Positions 17,370-26,667 of a stretch of 64,000 nucleotides of DNA are shown here, in pieces. The DNA lies in the NCBI GenBank assembly GCA_963648205.1, contig CAVJCT010000066.1, forward strand, positions 1 to 64,000. The letters are read 5' to 3'. Position numbers and translations under genes: made by a program. Origin of the DNA: UBA1181 sp963648205 (GTDB taxonomy: Bacteria; Bacteroidota; Bacteroidia; Bacteroidales; Paludibacteraceae). Position 1 is the first letter of the stretch. Every line of letters begins with the position of its first letter. Under the pieces are notes generated by a model. The model was not told where the DNA came from. It searched no databases and saw only the letters and a program-made list of their open reading frames with translations.

Positions 17370-19397
17370 CTACATCTCCTCCAACTCTTTCTGCAATTTC
17401 ATGATCTCGTCGCGATATTGTGCCGCCTCTAAGAACTCTAACTTCTTGGCGGCTTCTTTCATCTTCTTTTTCATCTTCTCGATGACTGCCTCAAGGTCTG
17501 CCTTCGTGTGGTATTGTTGAGGCTCGGCAGCGATGGTGCGAATCTCCTGAATCTTGTATTCTGCCTTCTTGATGACAGGATTCTCCTCAATCGGCGGTTG
17601 TGGCAAAATAGACTTGCTATTCTTAATCGCCGTCTTGGGTGTGATGTTGTGTTCTATATTGTATTTCATCTGTTTCTCACGACGACGGTTGGTCTCGTCG
17701 ATGGTGAGTTGCATGCTCTTTGTAATCTTGTCGGCATACATGATGACCTTTCCGTTCACGTTTCGGGCGGCTCGGCCTGCGGTCTGCGTCAAGGCTCGGT
17801 GAGAACGCAACATTCCCTCTTTGTCTGCATCGATGATGGCGACAAGCGACACTTGCGGCAAGTCCAATCCTTCACGCAACAAGTTGACACCCACCAACAC
17901 GTCGAACAGTCCGTTGCGGAGGTCTTCCATAATCTTCACGCGCTCCAACGTCTCCACATCCGAGTGGATATAGTTGCACCGCACGCCCATCTTCTCCAAA
18001 TAGGCTTGCAACTCCTCTGCCATACGTTTCGTCAACGTCGTTACCAACACTCGCTCGTCCACTTCCACTCTTTGCTGGATCTCCTCCATCAAATCGTCAA
18101 TCTGGTTGAGGCTTGGGCGGACTTCAATCACAGGGTCTAACAATCCCGTAGGGCGGATGACCTGCTCCACAACGACACCGCCCGATTTCTGTAGTTCGTA
18201 ATCGGCTGGCGTGGCACTGACGTAGATGGTCTGTCCCGTCAACTCCTCGAACTCTTCAAATTTAAGCGGACGGTTGTCCAAGGCGGATGGCAGACGGAAT
18301 CCGTAGTTCACCAACGTGCTTTTCCTTGAGAAATCACCACCGTACATGGCGTGAATCTGCGGAATGGTAACGTGGCTCTCATCAATCACCAATAGGAAAT
18401 CTTTTGGGAAATAGTCCAAAAGGCAGAATGGTCGGGTTCCTGGCTTTCGTCCGTCGAAATAGCGGGAGTAGTTCTCGATGCCCGAGCAGTGTCCCAACTC
18501 TTTGATCATTTCCAAGTCGTAGTTCACACGCTCGTAAAGTCGCTTCGCCTCGAAGTTTTTCCCTTCGGCTTCGAAACTTGCCACTTGCGTGCTGAGGTCG
18601 TCTTGAATCTCGTAGACGGCTCTGTTGATACGGTCTTGCGTGGTTACAAAGAGGTTGGCAGGGTAGATATTGAACTCATCGAACGTGTCGATGCGAATCT
18701 GGTTGATAGGGTCGATGGTCTCGATCTCGTCAATCTCATCTCCCCAGAAATGGATGCGCACCACAAGGTCAGCATCCGAAAGAAACACATCCACCGTATC
18801 TCCCTTCACACGGAATTTTCCTCGGGTCAACTCTATCTCGTTGCGCACATAGAGAGCCTCCACCAATTTGCGGAGCAGATAGTTCATGCTCATCGCTTGT
18901 CCTTGCTTGATGGTGATGGAGGTGTTGTAGAAATCCTCGGGGTTACCCATACCGTAGAGACAAGAGACGGACGAGACCACGATGATGTCTTTCCTTCCCG
19001 AAAGAAGGGCGGTAGTCGTGGAAAGTCGCAGTTTCTCCAGCTCGTCGTTGATGGCGAGATCCTTTTCTATATAGGTATCGGTGTTGGGAAGGTAGGCTTC
19101 AGGTTGAAAATAATCATAGTAGGACACAAAATACTCGACGGAGTTTTCAGGAAAGAAACTCTTGAACTCTCCGTAGAGTTGTGCCGCTAAAGTCTTGTTG
19201 TGACTCAGAATCAGCGTAGGTCGCTGCACTTCTTGAATCACGTTGGCGATGGTAAAAGTTTTTCCCGAGCCTGTTACACCTAAAAGAGTTTGAGCATCAA
19301 CGCCCGCTTTCACACCGTCAGAGAGTTCTGCGATGGCTTGCGGTTGATCGCCCATCGGTGCAAACTCAGATTTCAGGATAAACTTTTTCGCCGACAT
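17370..19397 (-). CDS. uvrB: Excinuclease ABC subunit B
   Basis: A 675-residue nucleotide excision repair helicase-like protein that receives damaged DNA from UvrA and recruits UvrC. Walker A is GVTGSGKTFTIANV (about residues 40-53), the beta-hairpin region YYDYFQPEAYLPNTDTYIEK is intact, Walker B is VIDESH, and helicase motifs VGVNLLREGLDLPQVS and QTAGRAARN are present. The last 45 residues carry the UVR coiled coil that binds UvrC (KADLEAVIEKMKKKMKEAAK). Length is normal. Next on the same strand, 15 bases upstream, is the small PspC-domain gene, so the two may be cotranscribed. Confidence 0.97.
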   Translation of the reverse strand: MSAKKFILKSEFAPMGDQPQAIAELSDGVKAGVDAQTLLGVTGSGKTFTIANVIQEVQRPTLILSHNKTLAAQLYGEFKSFFPENSVEYFVSYYDYFQPEAYLPNTDTYIEKDLAINDELEKLRLSTTTALLSGRKDIIVVSSVSCLYGMGNPEDFYNTSITIKQGQAMSMNYLLRKLVEALYVRNEIELTRGKFRVKGDTVDVFLSDADLVVRIHFWGDEIDEIETIDPINQIRIDTFDEFNIYPANLFVTTQDRINRAVYEIQDDLSTQVASFEAEGKNFEAKRLYERVNYDLEMIKELGHCSGIENYSRYFDGRKPGTRPFCLLDYFPKDFLLVIDESHVTIPQIHAMYGGDFSRKSTLVNYGFRLPSALDNRPLKFEEFEELTGQTIYVSATPADYELQKSGGVVVEQVIRPTGLLDPVIEVRPSLNQIDDLMEEIQQRVEVDERVLVTTLTKRMAEELQAYLEKMGVRCNYIHSDVETLERVKIMEDLRNGLFDVLVGVNLLREGLDLPQVSLVAIIDADKEGMLRSHRALTQTAGRAARNVNGKVIMYADKITKSMQLTIDETNRRREKQMKYNIEHNITPKTAIKNSKSILPQPPIEENPVIKKAEYKIQEIRTIAAEPQQYHTKADLEAVIEKMKKKMKEAAKKLEFLEAAQYRDEIMKLQKELEEM

Positions 19398-19412
19398 ATT
19401 CTACGCCTCAGA

Positions 19413-19592
19413 TTACTTCTGCGCTGCTAAAATGATCCAAACGATGAAGTATGCGATGAGACCTGAACCTGCGCAAAGAATGAGCAATGCCCAGATGATA
19501 CGAACGACTGTTGCATCAACACCTAAGTACTCAGCGACACCAGCAGCAACGCCAGCGATCATTTTGTTAGAAGAAAGTTTTAAACTTGCCAT
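19413..19592 (-). CDS. PspC-domain membrane protein
   Basis: A 59-residue protein starting at the ATG at 19592 (MASLKLSSNKMIAGVAAGVA); the longer frame to 19661 would put the start inside the promoter. It is a stand-alone PspC domain: conserved GVAAGVAEYLGVDATVVRII followed by one transmembrane helix (WALLILCAGSGLIAYFIVWI). In other bacteria PspC senses membrane stress with phage-shock proteins; no other psp gene is present here. It precedes uvrB on the minus strand. Confidence 0.85.
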   Translation of the reverse strand: MASLKLSSNKMIAGVAAGVAEYLGVDATVVRIIWALLILCAGSGLIAYFIVWIILAAQK

Positions 19593-19625
19593 ATTATTAT
19601 ATGTATTTATAGGTTTATTTTTCTG

Positions 19626-19633
19626 CAAAAGTA
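19626..19633 (-). promoter_or_regulatory. -7 element TACTTTTG (minus strand)
   Basis: Matches TAnnTTTG 33 bases before the PspC start, likely the promoter for pspC-uvrB. Confidence 0.55.
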
Positions 19634-19769
19634 AGGAAAAGAAACGCACTTTGCGAAACATTTAGCGTGAATAAAGAAAAGTTAAGATAAAGAGGGGATT
19701 AGACATTGTCGAATGTGAATAAACCTTAAAAATTAGAAGAATATCAACGTGTTATTCAGAAATATATGC

Positions 19770-19777
19770 TATCTTCG
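19770..19777 (+). promoter_or_regulatory. -7-like element TATCTTCG
   Basis: Variant -7 box (TTCG for TTTG) followed by CA, 30 bases before the paaK start. The same variant occurs at 2976, 52051 and 52619. Confidence 0.4.
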
Positions 19778-19806
19778 CAAGAAATTTTTTTAATACCTAA
19801 AATAAG

Positions 19807-21111
19807 ATGATTTGGAATGAAACTGTAGAGTGTATGAACCGTGAAGAAATGGAGAAACTTCAGGGTCTACGACTGAAACGTGTCATCGATCGTGTTTATC
19901 ATAACTGTGAACCTTACAGAAAGAGAATGCAGGCCGCTGGTGTAACGCCCAATGATATCCACAGCATTAAGGATATTGTTAAATTGCCATTCTCGTCAAA
20001 GAAGGATTTGAGAGATTACTATCCATGGGGATTGCTTTCTGCTCCTAAGTCGGAAATTGTTCGTGTCCACGCTTCTTCTGGTACTACTGGAAAGCCTATT
20101 GTGGTTGGTCTTACGGAAAATGACCTCGCAGTGTGGAAAGAGGTGGGTGCTCGTTGTATGACCGCTTTCGGATTGGGTAAGGACGACACCGTTCAGGTTT
20201 CATACGGTTACGGATTGTTCACGGGTGGTTTAGGCGCTCACAGTGCAGTCGAGAATATTGGCGCAACCGTCATTCCAATGTCAAGTGGAAACACTCAAAA
20301 GCAAATTATGTTGATGCACGATTTGGGTGCAACTGCTTTGGCTTGTACTCCATCTTACGCTCTCTACCTTTCTGAAGCATTGGCTAAGTCTCCATTCAAA
20401 AGAGAGGATTTCAATTTGCGAGTTGGCGTTTTCGGCGCAGAACCTTGGACAGAGGCTATGCGTAAGGAAATCGAACAGAAATTGGGTATTAAAGCATACG
20501 ATATCTACGGTTTGACTGAGGTTATCGGTCCAGGTGTCGGTTTCGAGTGCGAGTGCCAGAAGGGAACTCACTTGAACGAAGACCATTTCTACGCTGAGAT
20601 CGTAGATCCTGAGACTGGCGAACCATTGCCAGAGGGTCAAAAGGGAGAGTTGGTGTTCACTACGCTTACAAAAGAGGGAATGCCGATGATTCGTTTCAGA
20701 ACTCGCGACTTGACCGCTTTGCACTTCGAGAAATGTTCTTGCGGACGTACATTGGTGAGAATGGATAAGATCATGGGTCGTTGCGACGATATGATGATCA
20801 TTCGTGGTGTCAATGTCTTTCCAAGTCAGGTTGAGGCTGTTCTTTGCGAGGCTGAGGAGTATGAACCACATTTCTTTATTACCGTTGATCGTGTGAACAA
20901 TTCGGATGTGTTCAACATTGATATTGAGGTAAAAGAGAAATACTATACGACTGATCCTGCTACGCTTGCTAAGATGGCAGATAAGATTGCTCACAAGATT
21001 CAGAGTGTCTGTGGAATCACACCAGATGTTAATTTGGTCGCTCCAAACACTATCCAACGTAGCGAGGGTAAAGCAAAACGTGTGTTGGATAAACGAGTTT
21101 TCGCAAACTAA
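19807..21111 (+). CDS. paaK: Phenylacetate-CoA ligase
   Basis: A 434-residue AMP-forming adenylating enzyme. The ATP-binding motif is VHASSGTTGKPIVVG (about residues 87-101), followed by YGLTEVIGPGVGFEC and the FRTRDLTAL hinge region. GRCDDMMIIRGVNVFPSQVE and the final Lys region EGKAKRVLDKR match the PaaK family, which activates phenylacetate and similar aryl acids. In Bacteroidales such genes usually accompany indolepyruvate:ferredoxin oxidoreductase genes, but none are next to it here, so the substrate is uncertain. It is monocistronic, ending in a strong terminator. Confidence 0.92.
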   Translation: MIWNETVECMNREEMEKLQGLRLKRVIDRVYHNCEPYRKRMQAAGVTPNDIHSIKDIVKLPFSSKKDLRDYYPWGLLSAPKSEIVRVHASSGTTGKPIVVGLTENDLAVWKEVGARCMTAFGLGKDDTVQVSYGYGLFTGGLGAHSAVENIGATVIPMSSGNTQKQIMLMHDLGATALACTPSYALYLSEALAKSPFKREDFNLRVGVFGAEPWTEAMRKEIEQKLGIKAYDIYGLTEVIGPGVGFECECQKGTHLNEDHFYAEIVDPETGEPLPEGQKGELVFTTLTKEGMPMIRFRTRDLTALHFEKCSCGRTLVRMDKIMGRCDDMMIIRGVNVFPSQVEAVLCEAEEYEPHFFITVDRVNNSDVFNIDIEVKEKYYTTDPATLAKMADKIAHKIQSVCGITPDVNLVAPNTIQRSEGKAKRVLDKRVFAN

Positions 21112-21130
21112 AAAAGTTTTTCATAGAAGG

Positions 21131-21168
21131 AAAAAGGAGGATGGTCTGATGGACTATCCTCCTTTTTT
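21131..21168 (+). terminator. Terminator after paaK
   Basis: AAAAAGGAGGATGGTC (21131-21146) pairs with GACTATCCTCCTTTTT (one G-U) and ends in T6; symmetrical A/T runs allow it to act on both strands. Confidence 0.85.
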
Positions 21169-21232
21169 ATTTATGTTGATATTAGTTGCGATTGAAATAA
21201 AAGTGCGGAAGAATTGTCAATGTGATTTTGAA

Positions 21233-23050
21233 TTACTGAATGACCATCTCGCAGTTTTTGCAATCAAAAATAAGAGACAGTTTAACGCCAGTGTTGGTGA
21301 TGAGTGAAAGGGGCTCTTTCAACTTTTGAGTTGCTTCTTTATTCTCTTTCGGACAAGCCTCGATGGCGTAGCGAATGCAGTGTTTGCATCGCATCAACTC
21401 TGCCTTTTGTGGTTCTTTTGCTTCGAAAGAGGGCGCAATCGACGTAACTCCGTGGTGCTTGTAAAAATCCTCCGCTTTATGGTTGTGGACATTTCCTCGG
21501 TAGTCTAACTGATTGACAATGTAAGGGTGAGAAGTCTGCGGAAAATGGGTGTTCGCTTTTTCTCTTCTTTTTTCTCGTTCCTCTTCCAATTGGGCGATTA
21601 AGTTTCTGCGAATGTCGGCTAATTGAGCGGAAGGAATGAAGTAGGCTTGTGAGGTTTGAATTTCAACGTTATTGATCGAAAAGATGGTATTTCCTGTCTT
21701 TTTGAGCGTCTGAATGATGTTTTCTGTTTGCTTTTCTACATTTTGAGCAAGCGTTTTCTCCATTTTTAGAGAAATCGTTGACGAAATGTTATCTTCATCA
21801 GTGATTTGAAAGGTGAAACCATCTGATGTCTCTTGCATGCAGATGTTGGCAGTTATCTTTCGGTCCGCGCTTTTCTTTTTGAGAACCTTGTCGAATGCTT
21901 GATCGAAATTTCTGTATATCAGTGTGTTAGGGGCAATTTGAATGGGTTCGGCAGGGCAAATCCTATTGCCTTCTACAGTGTTGGCTTTGAATCCGCGGAA
22001 CTGTCCGTTGCGGTCTAAGAAGGCGAAACCGTCGCCATTGGCTAAGGTTTTGTCTGTGTCGACAAAGATGAATTTGCCGTTGACTTTCTGCACTTTACCA
22101 ATTTTCTCACCTAAAGATTTTGGTGTGTCGAAAGAGGTGATTTCGTGAGTTCGACCATGTAGAAAATAGTCGGTTGAGCCACGGTGAAAACTCTTCTCTA
22201 CATTCGGGATGAAGGTGTAAGTGCATGAGCCTGAGCTACTTTGCTCGTAGAGGTCTGAGCCATTGAGAATGGCATCCAACTGCTGACGATAGTAGGCTGT
22301 AACGTTTTTCACATACTCCACATCTTTCAGTCTTCCCTCAATTTTCAAGGAAGATGCGCCTGCATCAATGAGTTCCTTGAGGTAGGCAGAAAGGTTGAAA
22401 TCTTTGAGCGATAGCAAGAACTTGTCTTTGACGAGTGTTTTTCCCATCGCATCAACGAGAGAGTAGGGCAGGCGACACATTTGGGCGCACACACCCCGAT
22501 TGGCACTTCTTCCGCAGAGTTTCTGACTGAGATAACACTGTCCGCTATAGCACACACACAATGCACCGTGAACGAAAACCTCAAGATTGACGTTTGTTTG
22601 TTGATGTATTTCTCGTATCTTGTTGATGTCTAATTCCCTTGCCAAAACCACTTGCTCGAAGCCTGCTTTCTCAAGGAATTGCACCTTCTCCACCGTCCGA
22701 TTGTCCATCTGCGTACTGGCATGGAGGGGTATCGGCGGAAGATTGAGTTGTGTGATTCCCATATCTTGGACGATAAGGGCATCCACGCCGATATTGTATA
22801 ATTGGTTGATAATCGACTCAGTTTCAGCTAATTCCTTGTCTGTCAAAATGGTGTTGAGAGCCACATATACTTTGGCGTAGTATTGATGAGCGTGTTTGAC
22901 AAGGCTCTCAATACCTTCTATCGTATTGGCAGCGTTGGCACGCGCACTGAAGCGAGGCGCACCGATATAGACTGCGTCTGCGCCGTGGTTGATAGCCTCG
23001 ATGCCGTGTTCGGGCGTCTTGGCAGGAGAAAGCAGTTCGATTTTGCGCAT
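21233..23050 (-). CDS. U32 family peptidase / RlhA-like RNA hydroxylation protein
   Basis: A 605-residue protein that starts with ELLSPAKTPEHGIEAINHGA and GADAVYIGAPRFSARANA, the U32 signature region. The conserved cysteines lie in CVCYSGQCYLSQKLCG and NRGVCAQMCRLPYS (about residues 166-195). U32 proteins such as RlhA and TrhP act in prephenate-dependent hydroxylation of rRNA or tRNA rather than in proteolysis; length and the central DUF3656-like region (SFHRGSTDYFLHGR) favour the RlhA branch. The C-terminus adds CKHCIRYAIEACP and DCKNCEMVIQ, a cysteine-rich segment that may bind a metal. It is probably cotranscribed with metA, 42 bases upstream. Confidence 0.87.
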   Translation of the reverse strand: MRKIELLSPAKTPEHGIEAINHGADAVYIGAPRFSARANAANTIEGIESLVKHAHQYYAKVYVALNTILTDKELAETESIINQLYNIGVDALIVQDMGITQLNLPPIPLHASTQMDNRTVEKVQFLEKAGFEQVVLARELDINKIREIHQQTNVNLEVFVHGALCVCYSGQCYLSQKLCGRSANRGVCAQMCRLPYSLVDAMGKTLVKDKFLLSLKDFNLSAYLKELIDAGASSLKIEGRLKDVEYVKNVTAYYRQQLDAILNGSDLYEQSSSGSCTYTFIPNVEKSFHRGSTDYFLHGRTHEITSFDTPKSLGEKIGKVQKVNGKFIFVDTDKTLANGDGFAFLDRNGQFRGFKANTVEGNRICPAEPIQIAPNTLIYRNFDQAFDKVLKKKSADRKITANICMQETSDGFTFQITDEDNISSTISLKMEKTLAQNVEKQTENIIQTLKKTGNTIFSINNVEIQTSQAYFIPSAQLADIRRNLIAQLEEEREKRREKANTHFPQTSHPYIVNQLDYRGNVHNHKAEDFYKHHGVTSIAPSFEAKEPQKAELMRCKHCIRYAIEACPKENKEATQKLKEPLSLITNTGVKLSLIFDCKNCEMVIQ

Positions 23051-23092
23051 TGCGGTCTCTATATTCTATAATTTCTATGATGACAAAGGCTG

Positions 23093-24022
23093 TTAGAGGC
23101 TATTGCCTTGAATCTCGTTGATATTGAAAGGTGTTTTCTGATAAACGAAATAGTTCAACCAGTTGACAAACAATAAGTTGGCGTGACTTCTCCAACGAAC
23201 GACAGGCTCTTGTGTAGGGTCGTCATTGCGGAAATAGTTGACTGGAATATCAATCGGAAGATTATTTTGCAAATCACGGTAATATTCGTCGCGCAATGTG
23301 TACGGACTATATTCGGAGTGTCCCATGATATAGAACTCTCGTCCGCCACGAGCCTCCACGATGTGAACGCCAGCCTGGTCTGATTCTGAAATCAATTTCA
23401 ACTCTGGTCTGGCAAGTATGTCTTCTTTGTGAACCTCCGTATGGCGACTATGAGGCGCAAAGAACTCGTCGTCGAAACCGCGGAAAATAGGGTTCTTCGG
23501 GTCTAACACGCGATGGTTGAAGATACCAAACATCTTTTTGTCCAGTTTGTATTTTGGCACACCATAGTGATGGAAAAGTCCTGCCTGAGCCGCCCAACAA
23601 ATGTAGATGGTAGAGAAGACGTGCGACTTTGTCCAATCAAATATCTGAGTAATTTCATCCCAATAAGAAACCTCTTGAAAATCCATGTGTTCGAGAGGCG
23701 CTCCCGTGATGATCATACCGTCGTAACAAGCGTCCTTCAAAGTGTCGAAGTCCTTATAAAACATTTGCATGTGTTCTATCGGAGTGTTCTTTGAAGTATG
23801 ACTTTTGATCTTCATAAAGTCAATTTCGATTTGAAGCGGTGAGTTGGAAAGCAGACGAATCAAGTCCGTTTCCGTAGTAATTTTCAACGGCATCAAATTG
23901 AGAATGATTATTTTAAGTGGACGAATGTCTTGGTGTGAGGCAGCGGTACTGTCTTTCACGAAAATATTTTCATTCTCTAAGAGCTTGATAGCGGGTAAAT
24001 TATTCGGAATATTTAATGGCAT
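23093..24022 (-). CDS. metA: Homoserine O-acyltransferase of the MetA family (Glu111, acetyl-type)
   Basis: The family start MPLNIPNNLPAIKLLENEN fixes the ATG at 24022; the longer frame to 24085 would cross the promoter. The product (309 residues) activates homoserine for methionine synthesis. The nucleophile is Cys in IYICWAAQAG (about residue 141) and the His/Glu pair is in MGHSEYSPYTL. Residue 111, in TGAPLEHMDF, is Glu. In MetA enzymes Glu at this position goes with acetyl-CoA use and Gly with succinyl-CoA, so this enzyme is predicted to be an acetyltransferase despite its usual name. The leader is only about 36 nt, with no room for a SAM riboswitch. Confidence 0.93.
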   Translation of the reverse strand: MPLNIPNNLPAIKLLENENIFVKDSTAASHQDIRPLKIIILNLMPLKITTETDLIRLLSNSPLQIEIDFMKIKSHTSKNTPIEHMQMFYKDFDTLKDACYDGMIITGAPLEHMDFQEVSYWDEITQIFDWTKSHVFSTIYICWAAQAGLFHHYGVPKYKLDKKMFGIFNHRVLDPKNPIFRGFDDEFFAPHSRHTEVHKEDILARPELKLISESDQAGVHIVEARGGREFYIMGHSEYSPYTLRDEYYRDLQNNLPIDIPVNYFRNDDPTQEPVVRWRSHANLLFVNWLNYFVYQKTPFNINEIQGNSL

Positions 24023-24059
24023 GTTTGGAACAGCGTTTAGATATTTTACTATGATTCTA

Positions 24060-24067
24060 CAAAGATA
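24060..24067 (-). promoter_or_regulatory. -7 element TATCTTTG (minus strand, metA)
   Basis: Consensus -7 box reading toward metA, 37 bases from its start codon; divergent from the ruvX promoter. Confidence 0.6.
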
Positions 24068-24101
24068 AGATTTTACTTGTTTCAATTTGCTTAAAAATTG
24101 C

Positions 24102-24109
24102 TAATTTTG
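24102..24109 (+). promoter_or_regulatory. -7 element TAATTTTG (ruvX)
   Basis: Consensus -7 box only 8 bases before the ruvX ATG, implying a very short or nearly leaderless transcript. Confidence 0.5.
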
Positions 24110-24117
24110 CCGTAATT

Positions 24118-24540
24118 ATGGGAAGAATACTCGCGATAGACTACGGAAAGAAACGTGTTGGGGTGGCTGTAACTGATCCGCTCCAAATCATTGCAAACGG
24201 ACTGACCACTGTTCCGTCTGGCGAAATATTGAAGTTTATAGTAGACTATGTTTCAAAGGAAAATGTGGAGAAAATAGTGGTGGGTTTGCCCAAAACTATG
24301 AAGGGAGAGGACTCAGAATCAATGAAATACATCACTCCTTTTATGGCATCGTTGAAGAAAAAACTTCCCAATATTCCTGTGGAAATGTTCGACGAACGTT
24401 TCACTTCTGTTCTTGCTCACCGGGCGATTATCGAAGGGGGCGTTAAGAAAATGGACAGAAGAAATAAAGCGTTAGTCGATGAAGTGAGTGCCACAATCAT
24501 TCTTCAATCCTATATGGAATCACAAAGATTAAAATTCTAA
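24118..24540 (+). CDS. ruvX: YqgF/RuvX family pre-16S rRNA nuclease
   Basis: A 140-residue RNase H-fold protein with LAIDYGKKRVGVAVTDPL at the N-terminus (catalytic Asp in IDYG), IVVGLPKTMKGEDS in the middle, FDERFTSVLAHR (catalytic Glu) and DEVSATIILQSYM (catalytic Asp) at the end. The family processes the 5' end of 16S rRNA and was earlier annotated as a putative Holliday junction resolvase. Length is normal. It is followed by def on the same strand, 48 bases downstream. Confidence 0.93.
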   Translation: MGRILAIDYGKKRVGVAVTDPLQIIANGLTTVPSGEILKFIVDYVSKENVEKIVVGLPKTMKGEDSESMKYITPFMASLKKKLPNIPVEMFDERFTSVLAHRAIIEGGVKKMDRRNKALVDEVSATIILQSYMESQRLKF

Positions 24541-24588
24541 GTGAATATTGATATAAAATATTGTCGTAAAATATAAAAACATACAGAA

Positions 24589-25143
24589 ATGATTTTACCA
24601 GTTATCCTTTATGGAAGTCCGGTTCTCAGAGCAGAGACGAAAGATATTGATAGTTCTTATCCTGAAGTGCAGAAGTTGATTGACGATATGTTCGAGACGA
24701 TGTATAATGCTGATGGTGTGGGACTTGCAGCGCCACAGGTTGGTTTGTCGATTCGTCTTTTTGTCGTTGACGCAGATTGCTTGGGTGAGGATTTCCCTGA
24801 GTGTAAAGGATTTAAGAAGGCGTTCATCAATCCTCAAATTGTAGAAGAGAGTGAGGAGTTGGAGGCATTCAATGAGGGATGTTTGAGTTTGCCAGGTATC
24901 AATGAGTCTGTGAAACGTCCAGTTCGTATTCGCATCAAATATTTGAACGAGAAATTCGAGCCATGCGAGGAGGTTTATGAGCATTTCCAAGCCCGTGTCG
25001 TTGAGCACGAGTATGACCATTTGGAGGGTCATGTTTTCGTAGACCATATTTCGCCAATCCGTCGCCAGATGAACAAGTCTAAATTGTCGAATATGGCGAA
25101 GGGAAAGGTTCGTTGCCACTACAGAACTAAGTTACTGAAGTAA
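24589..25143 (+). CDS. def: Peptide deformylase
   Basis: A 184-residue metalloenzyme that removes the formyl group from nascent proteins. All three motifs are present: GVGLAAPQVGLS (about residues 44-55), EGCLSLPGI (metal-binding Cys, about 103) and VVEHEYDHLEG (HExxH, about 145). The C-terminal extension after HISPIRRQMNKSK is typical of Bacteroidetes. It follows ruvX and ends before a hairpin terminator. Confidence 0.95.
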   Translation: MILPVILYGSPVLRAETKDIDSSYPEVQKLIDDMFETMYNADGVGLAAPQVGLSIRLFVVDADCLGEDFPECKGFKKAFINPQIVEESEELEAFNEGCLSLPGINESVKRPVRIRIKYLNEKFEPCEEVYEHFQARVVEHEYDHLEGHVFVDHISPIRRQMNKSKLSNMAKGKVRCHYRTKLLK

Positions 25144-25159
25144 TTAAGAATTTTTAACG

Positions 25160-25199
25160 AATTAGAAACAATCAAAGAACCGTTTGGTCGTTTCTAATT
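25160..25199 (+). terminator. Terminator-like hairpin after def
   Basis: AATTAGAAAC (25160-25169) is perfectly complementary to GTTTCTAATT (25190-25199); the loop can pair further (CAAA/TTTG). Confidence 0.6.
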
Positions 25200-25267
25200 T
25201 GTGTTTGGTCGCGATTTGGGAAATCAAACATCAGTAAACAGATGTAGTATAAAAATCTTTTTTCAGT

Positions 25268-26587
25268 ATGGAGATTAGTTCAAATGTGAAGAAAGTGTCC
25301 GTTGTGATAGCAAGAATCATAATGGGATGCGTTTTTATCTTTTCGGGATATGCGAAAGCGGTCGATCCGTTAGGTTCTACCTATAAGATACAAGACTATC
25401 TGACGGCGTTGAGTCTCGATTTCTTAGGACCGTTGGCGTTGGTGGCAGGCATTTTGCTGGCAGCGTTCGAGTTCTTGTTGGGTGTGTGCCTTTTGTTAGG
25501 TGCGAATGTGAAATCGACCTCGGTTTTGACGCTTCTTTTGATGTGTTTCATGACACCGCTCACGTTGTGGGTTGCCTTGACGAACCCTGTATCAGACTGT
25601 GGTTGCTTCGGTGATGCTTTGGTGTTGACCAACTGGCAGACGTTCTGGAAAAATATCATTTTCCTCGCACTGACGATTATGATTTTGAAGTGGAACAAGT
25701 ACAGTCCGAAACTCTTCTCTCAGCGTACGGAGTGGATCATTGCCATCGCAGCAGGGGCTTATTCGATATTAGTTTCACTCTATTGCCTTGTCAATCTGCC
25801 GATTATCGATTTCCGTCCATATAAGAATGGAACGAACATCATCAAGTCAATGGAAGTGCCAGATAGCATTATGGTAGACGGACAGATGGTGCCAACTCCG
25901 ATAGATGAGTATGAGACGACCTTCATCTATGAGAAGGATGGCAAGCAACAAAAATTCTCAATGGAAGAGTATTCAAAACTCGACTCAACATGGCATTTCG
26001 TTGATTCAGAGAGCCAGTTGGTGAAGAAAGGTTTTGAACCACCAATCCATGATTTCTCGTTGGAAGATCCTGATCAGGGCGATATCACGGAAGATGTACT
26101 TTCAAATCCAGGTTATACCTTCTTGTTGATTTCAAAACGAGTTGAGCAAGCATCGACTAATAAACGTCAGGAAATCAGTGCGATATACGATTATGCACAG
26201 CGCAATGGCTATGGCTTCTATTGTATGACTGCCACTGGATTGGAGTCGACGGAGATGCGAGAATATAAGGTAGAGATGGGTGGCGTTGAATACCCAATCG
26301 TCAATACCGATGAAATCACGTTGAAGACGATTGTGCGCTCGAATCCTGGTCTTGTGTTGATAAAAGATGGTGTTGTCATCAACAAATGGAGCAATGCCAA
26401 TATGCCAACCTTCACCGAGCCGTTGGAGAACTCGCCACGCGGTCAGGTGCAAGAACCAAATGACACACGAGTTGTGATTCTCTCAACACTGTTGTTTATC
26501 GGATTTTTGCTGGCTTTGTTCGCATTAGATAAAATTGCGACATTAATTGCAGAGCGATTCTTGGTAAAAAAGAAGGAGAATGATTAA
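25268..26587 (+). CDS. DoxX/MauE-like membrane protein (BT_3928 type)
   Basis: A 439-residue inner-membrane protein. The N-terminal 180 residues hold about four transmembrane helices of the DoxX/MauE type, with MGCVFIFSGYAKAVDPLGS and the redox-like Cys pair SDCGCFGDAL (about residues 116-125). MauE-like proteins often cooperate with thiol-disulfide oxidoreductases. Residues about 190-400 form a soluble domain with a thioredoxin-like feel (GYTFLLISKRVEQASTNKRQ) but no CxxC. A final helix (VVILSTLLFIGFLLALFALD) anchors the C-terminus. It is followed by tpiA, an arrangement also seen in Bacteroides. Biochemical role unknown. Confidence 0.8.
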   Translation: MEISSNVKKVSVVIARIIMGCVFIFSGYAKAVDPLGSTYKIQDYLTALSLDFLGPLALVAGILLAAFEFLLGVCLLLGANVKSTSVLTLLLMCFMTPLTLWVALTNPVSDCGCFGDALVLTNWQTFWKNIIFLALTIMILKWNKYSPKLFSQRTEWIIAIAAGAYSILVSLYCLVNLPIIDFRPYKNGTNIIKSMEVPDSIMVDGQMVPTPIDEYETTFIYEKDGKQQKFSMEEYSKLDSTWHFVDSESQLVKKGFEPPIHDFSLEDPDQGDITEDVLSNPGYTFLLISKRVEQASTNKRQEISAIYDYAQRNGYGFYCMTATGLESTEMREYKVEMGGVEYPIVNTDEITLKTIVRSNPGLVLIKDGVVINKWSNANMPTFTEPLENSPRGQVQEPNDTRVVILSTLLFIGFLLALFALDKIATLIAERFLVKKKEND

Positions 26588-26667
26588 ATTTGTAGGCGGA
26601 AAACAGAGCGATGTTTTCCGCTTAATCTTTTTAAAATAATTTTCAATAAATAAAAATTTCTTAAGCA

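Noticed and set aside
17508..18140. Long plus-strand frames inside uvrB (17508-18140, 18489-19190)
   Set aside because: Antisense shadows of a highly conserved gene, with Leu/His/Val-rich composition typical of such shadows.
24023..24060. SAM riboswitch before metA
   Set aside because: The leader between the -7 box and the start codon is only about 36 nt and shows no conserved helices.
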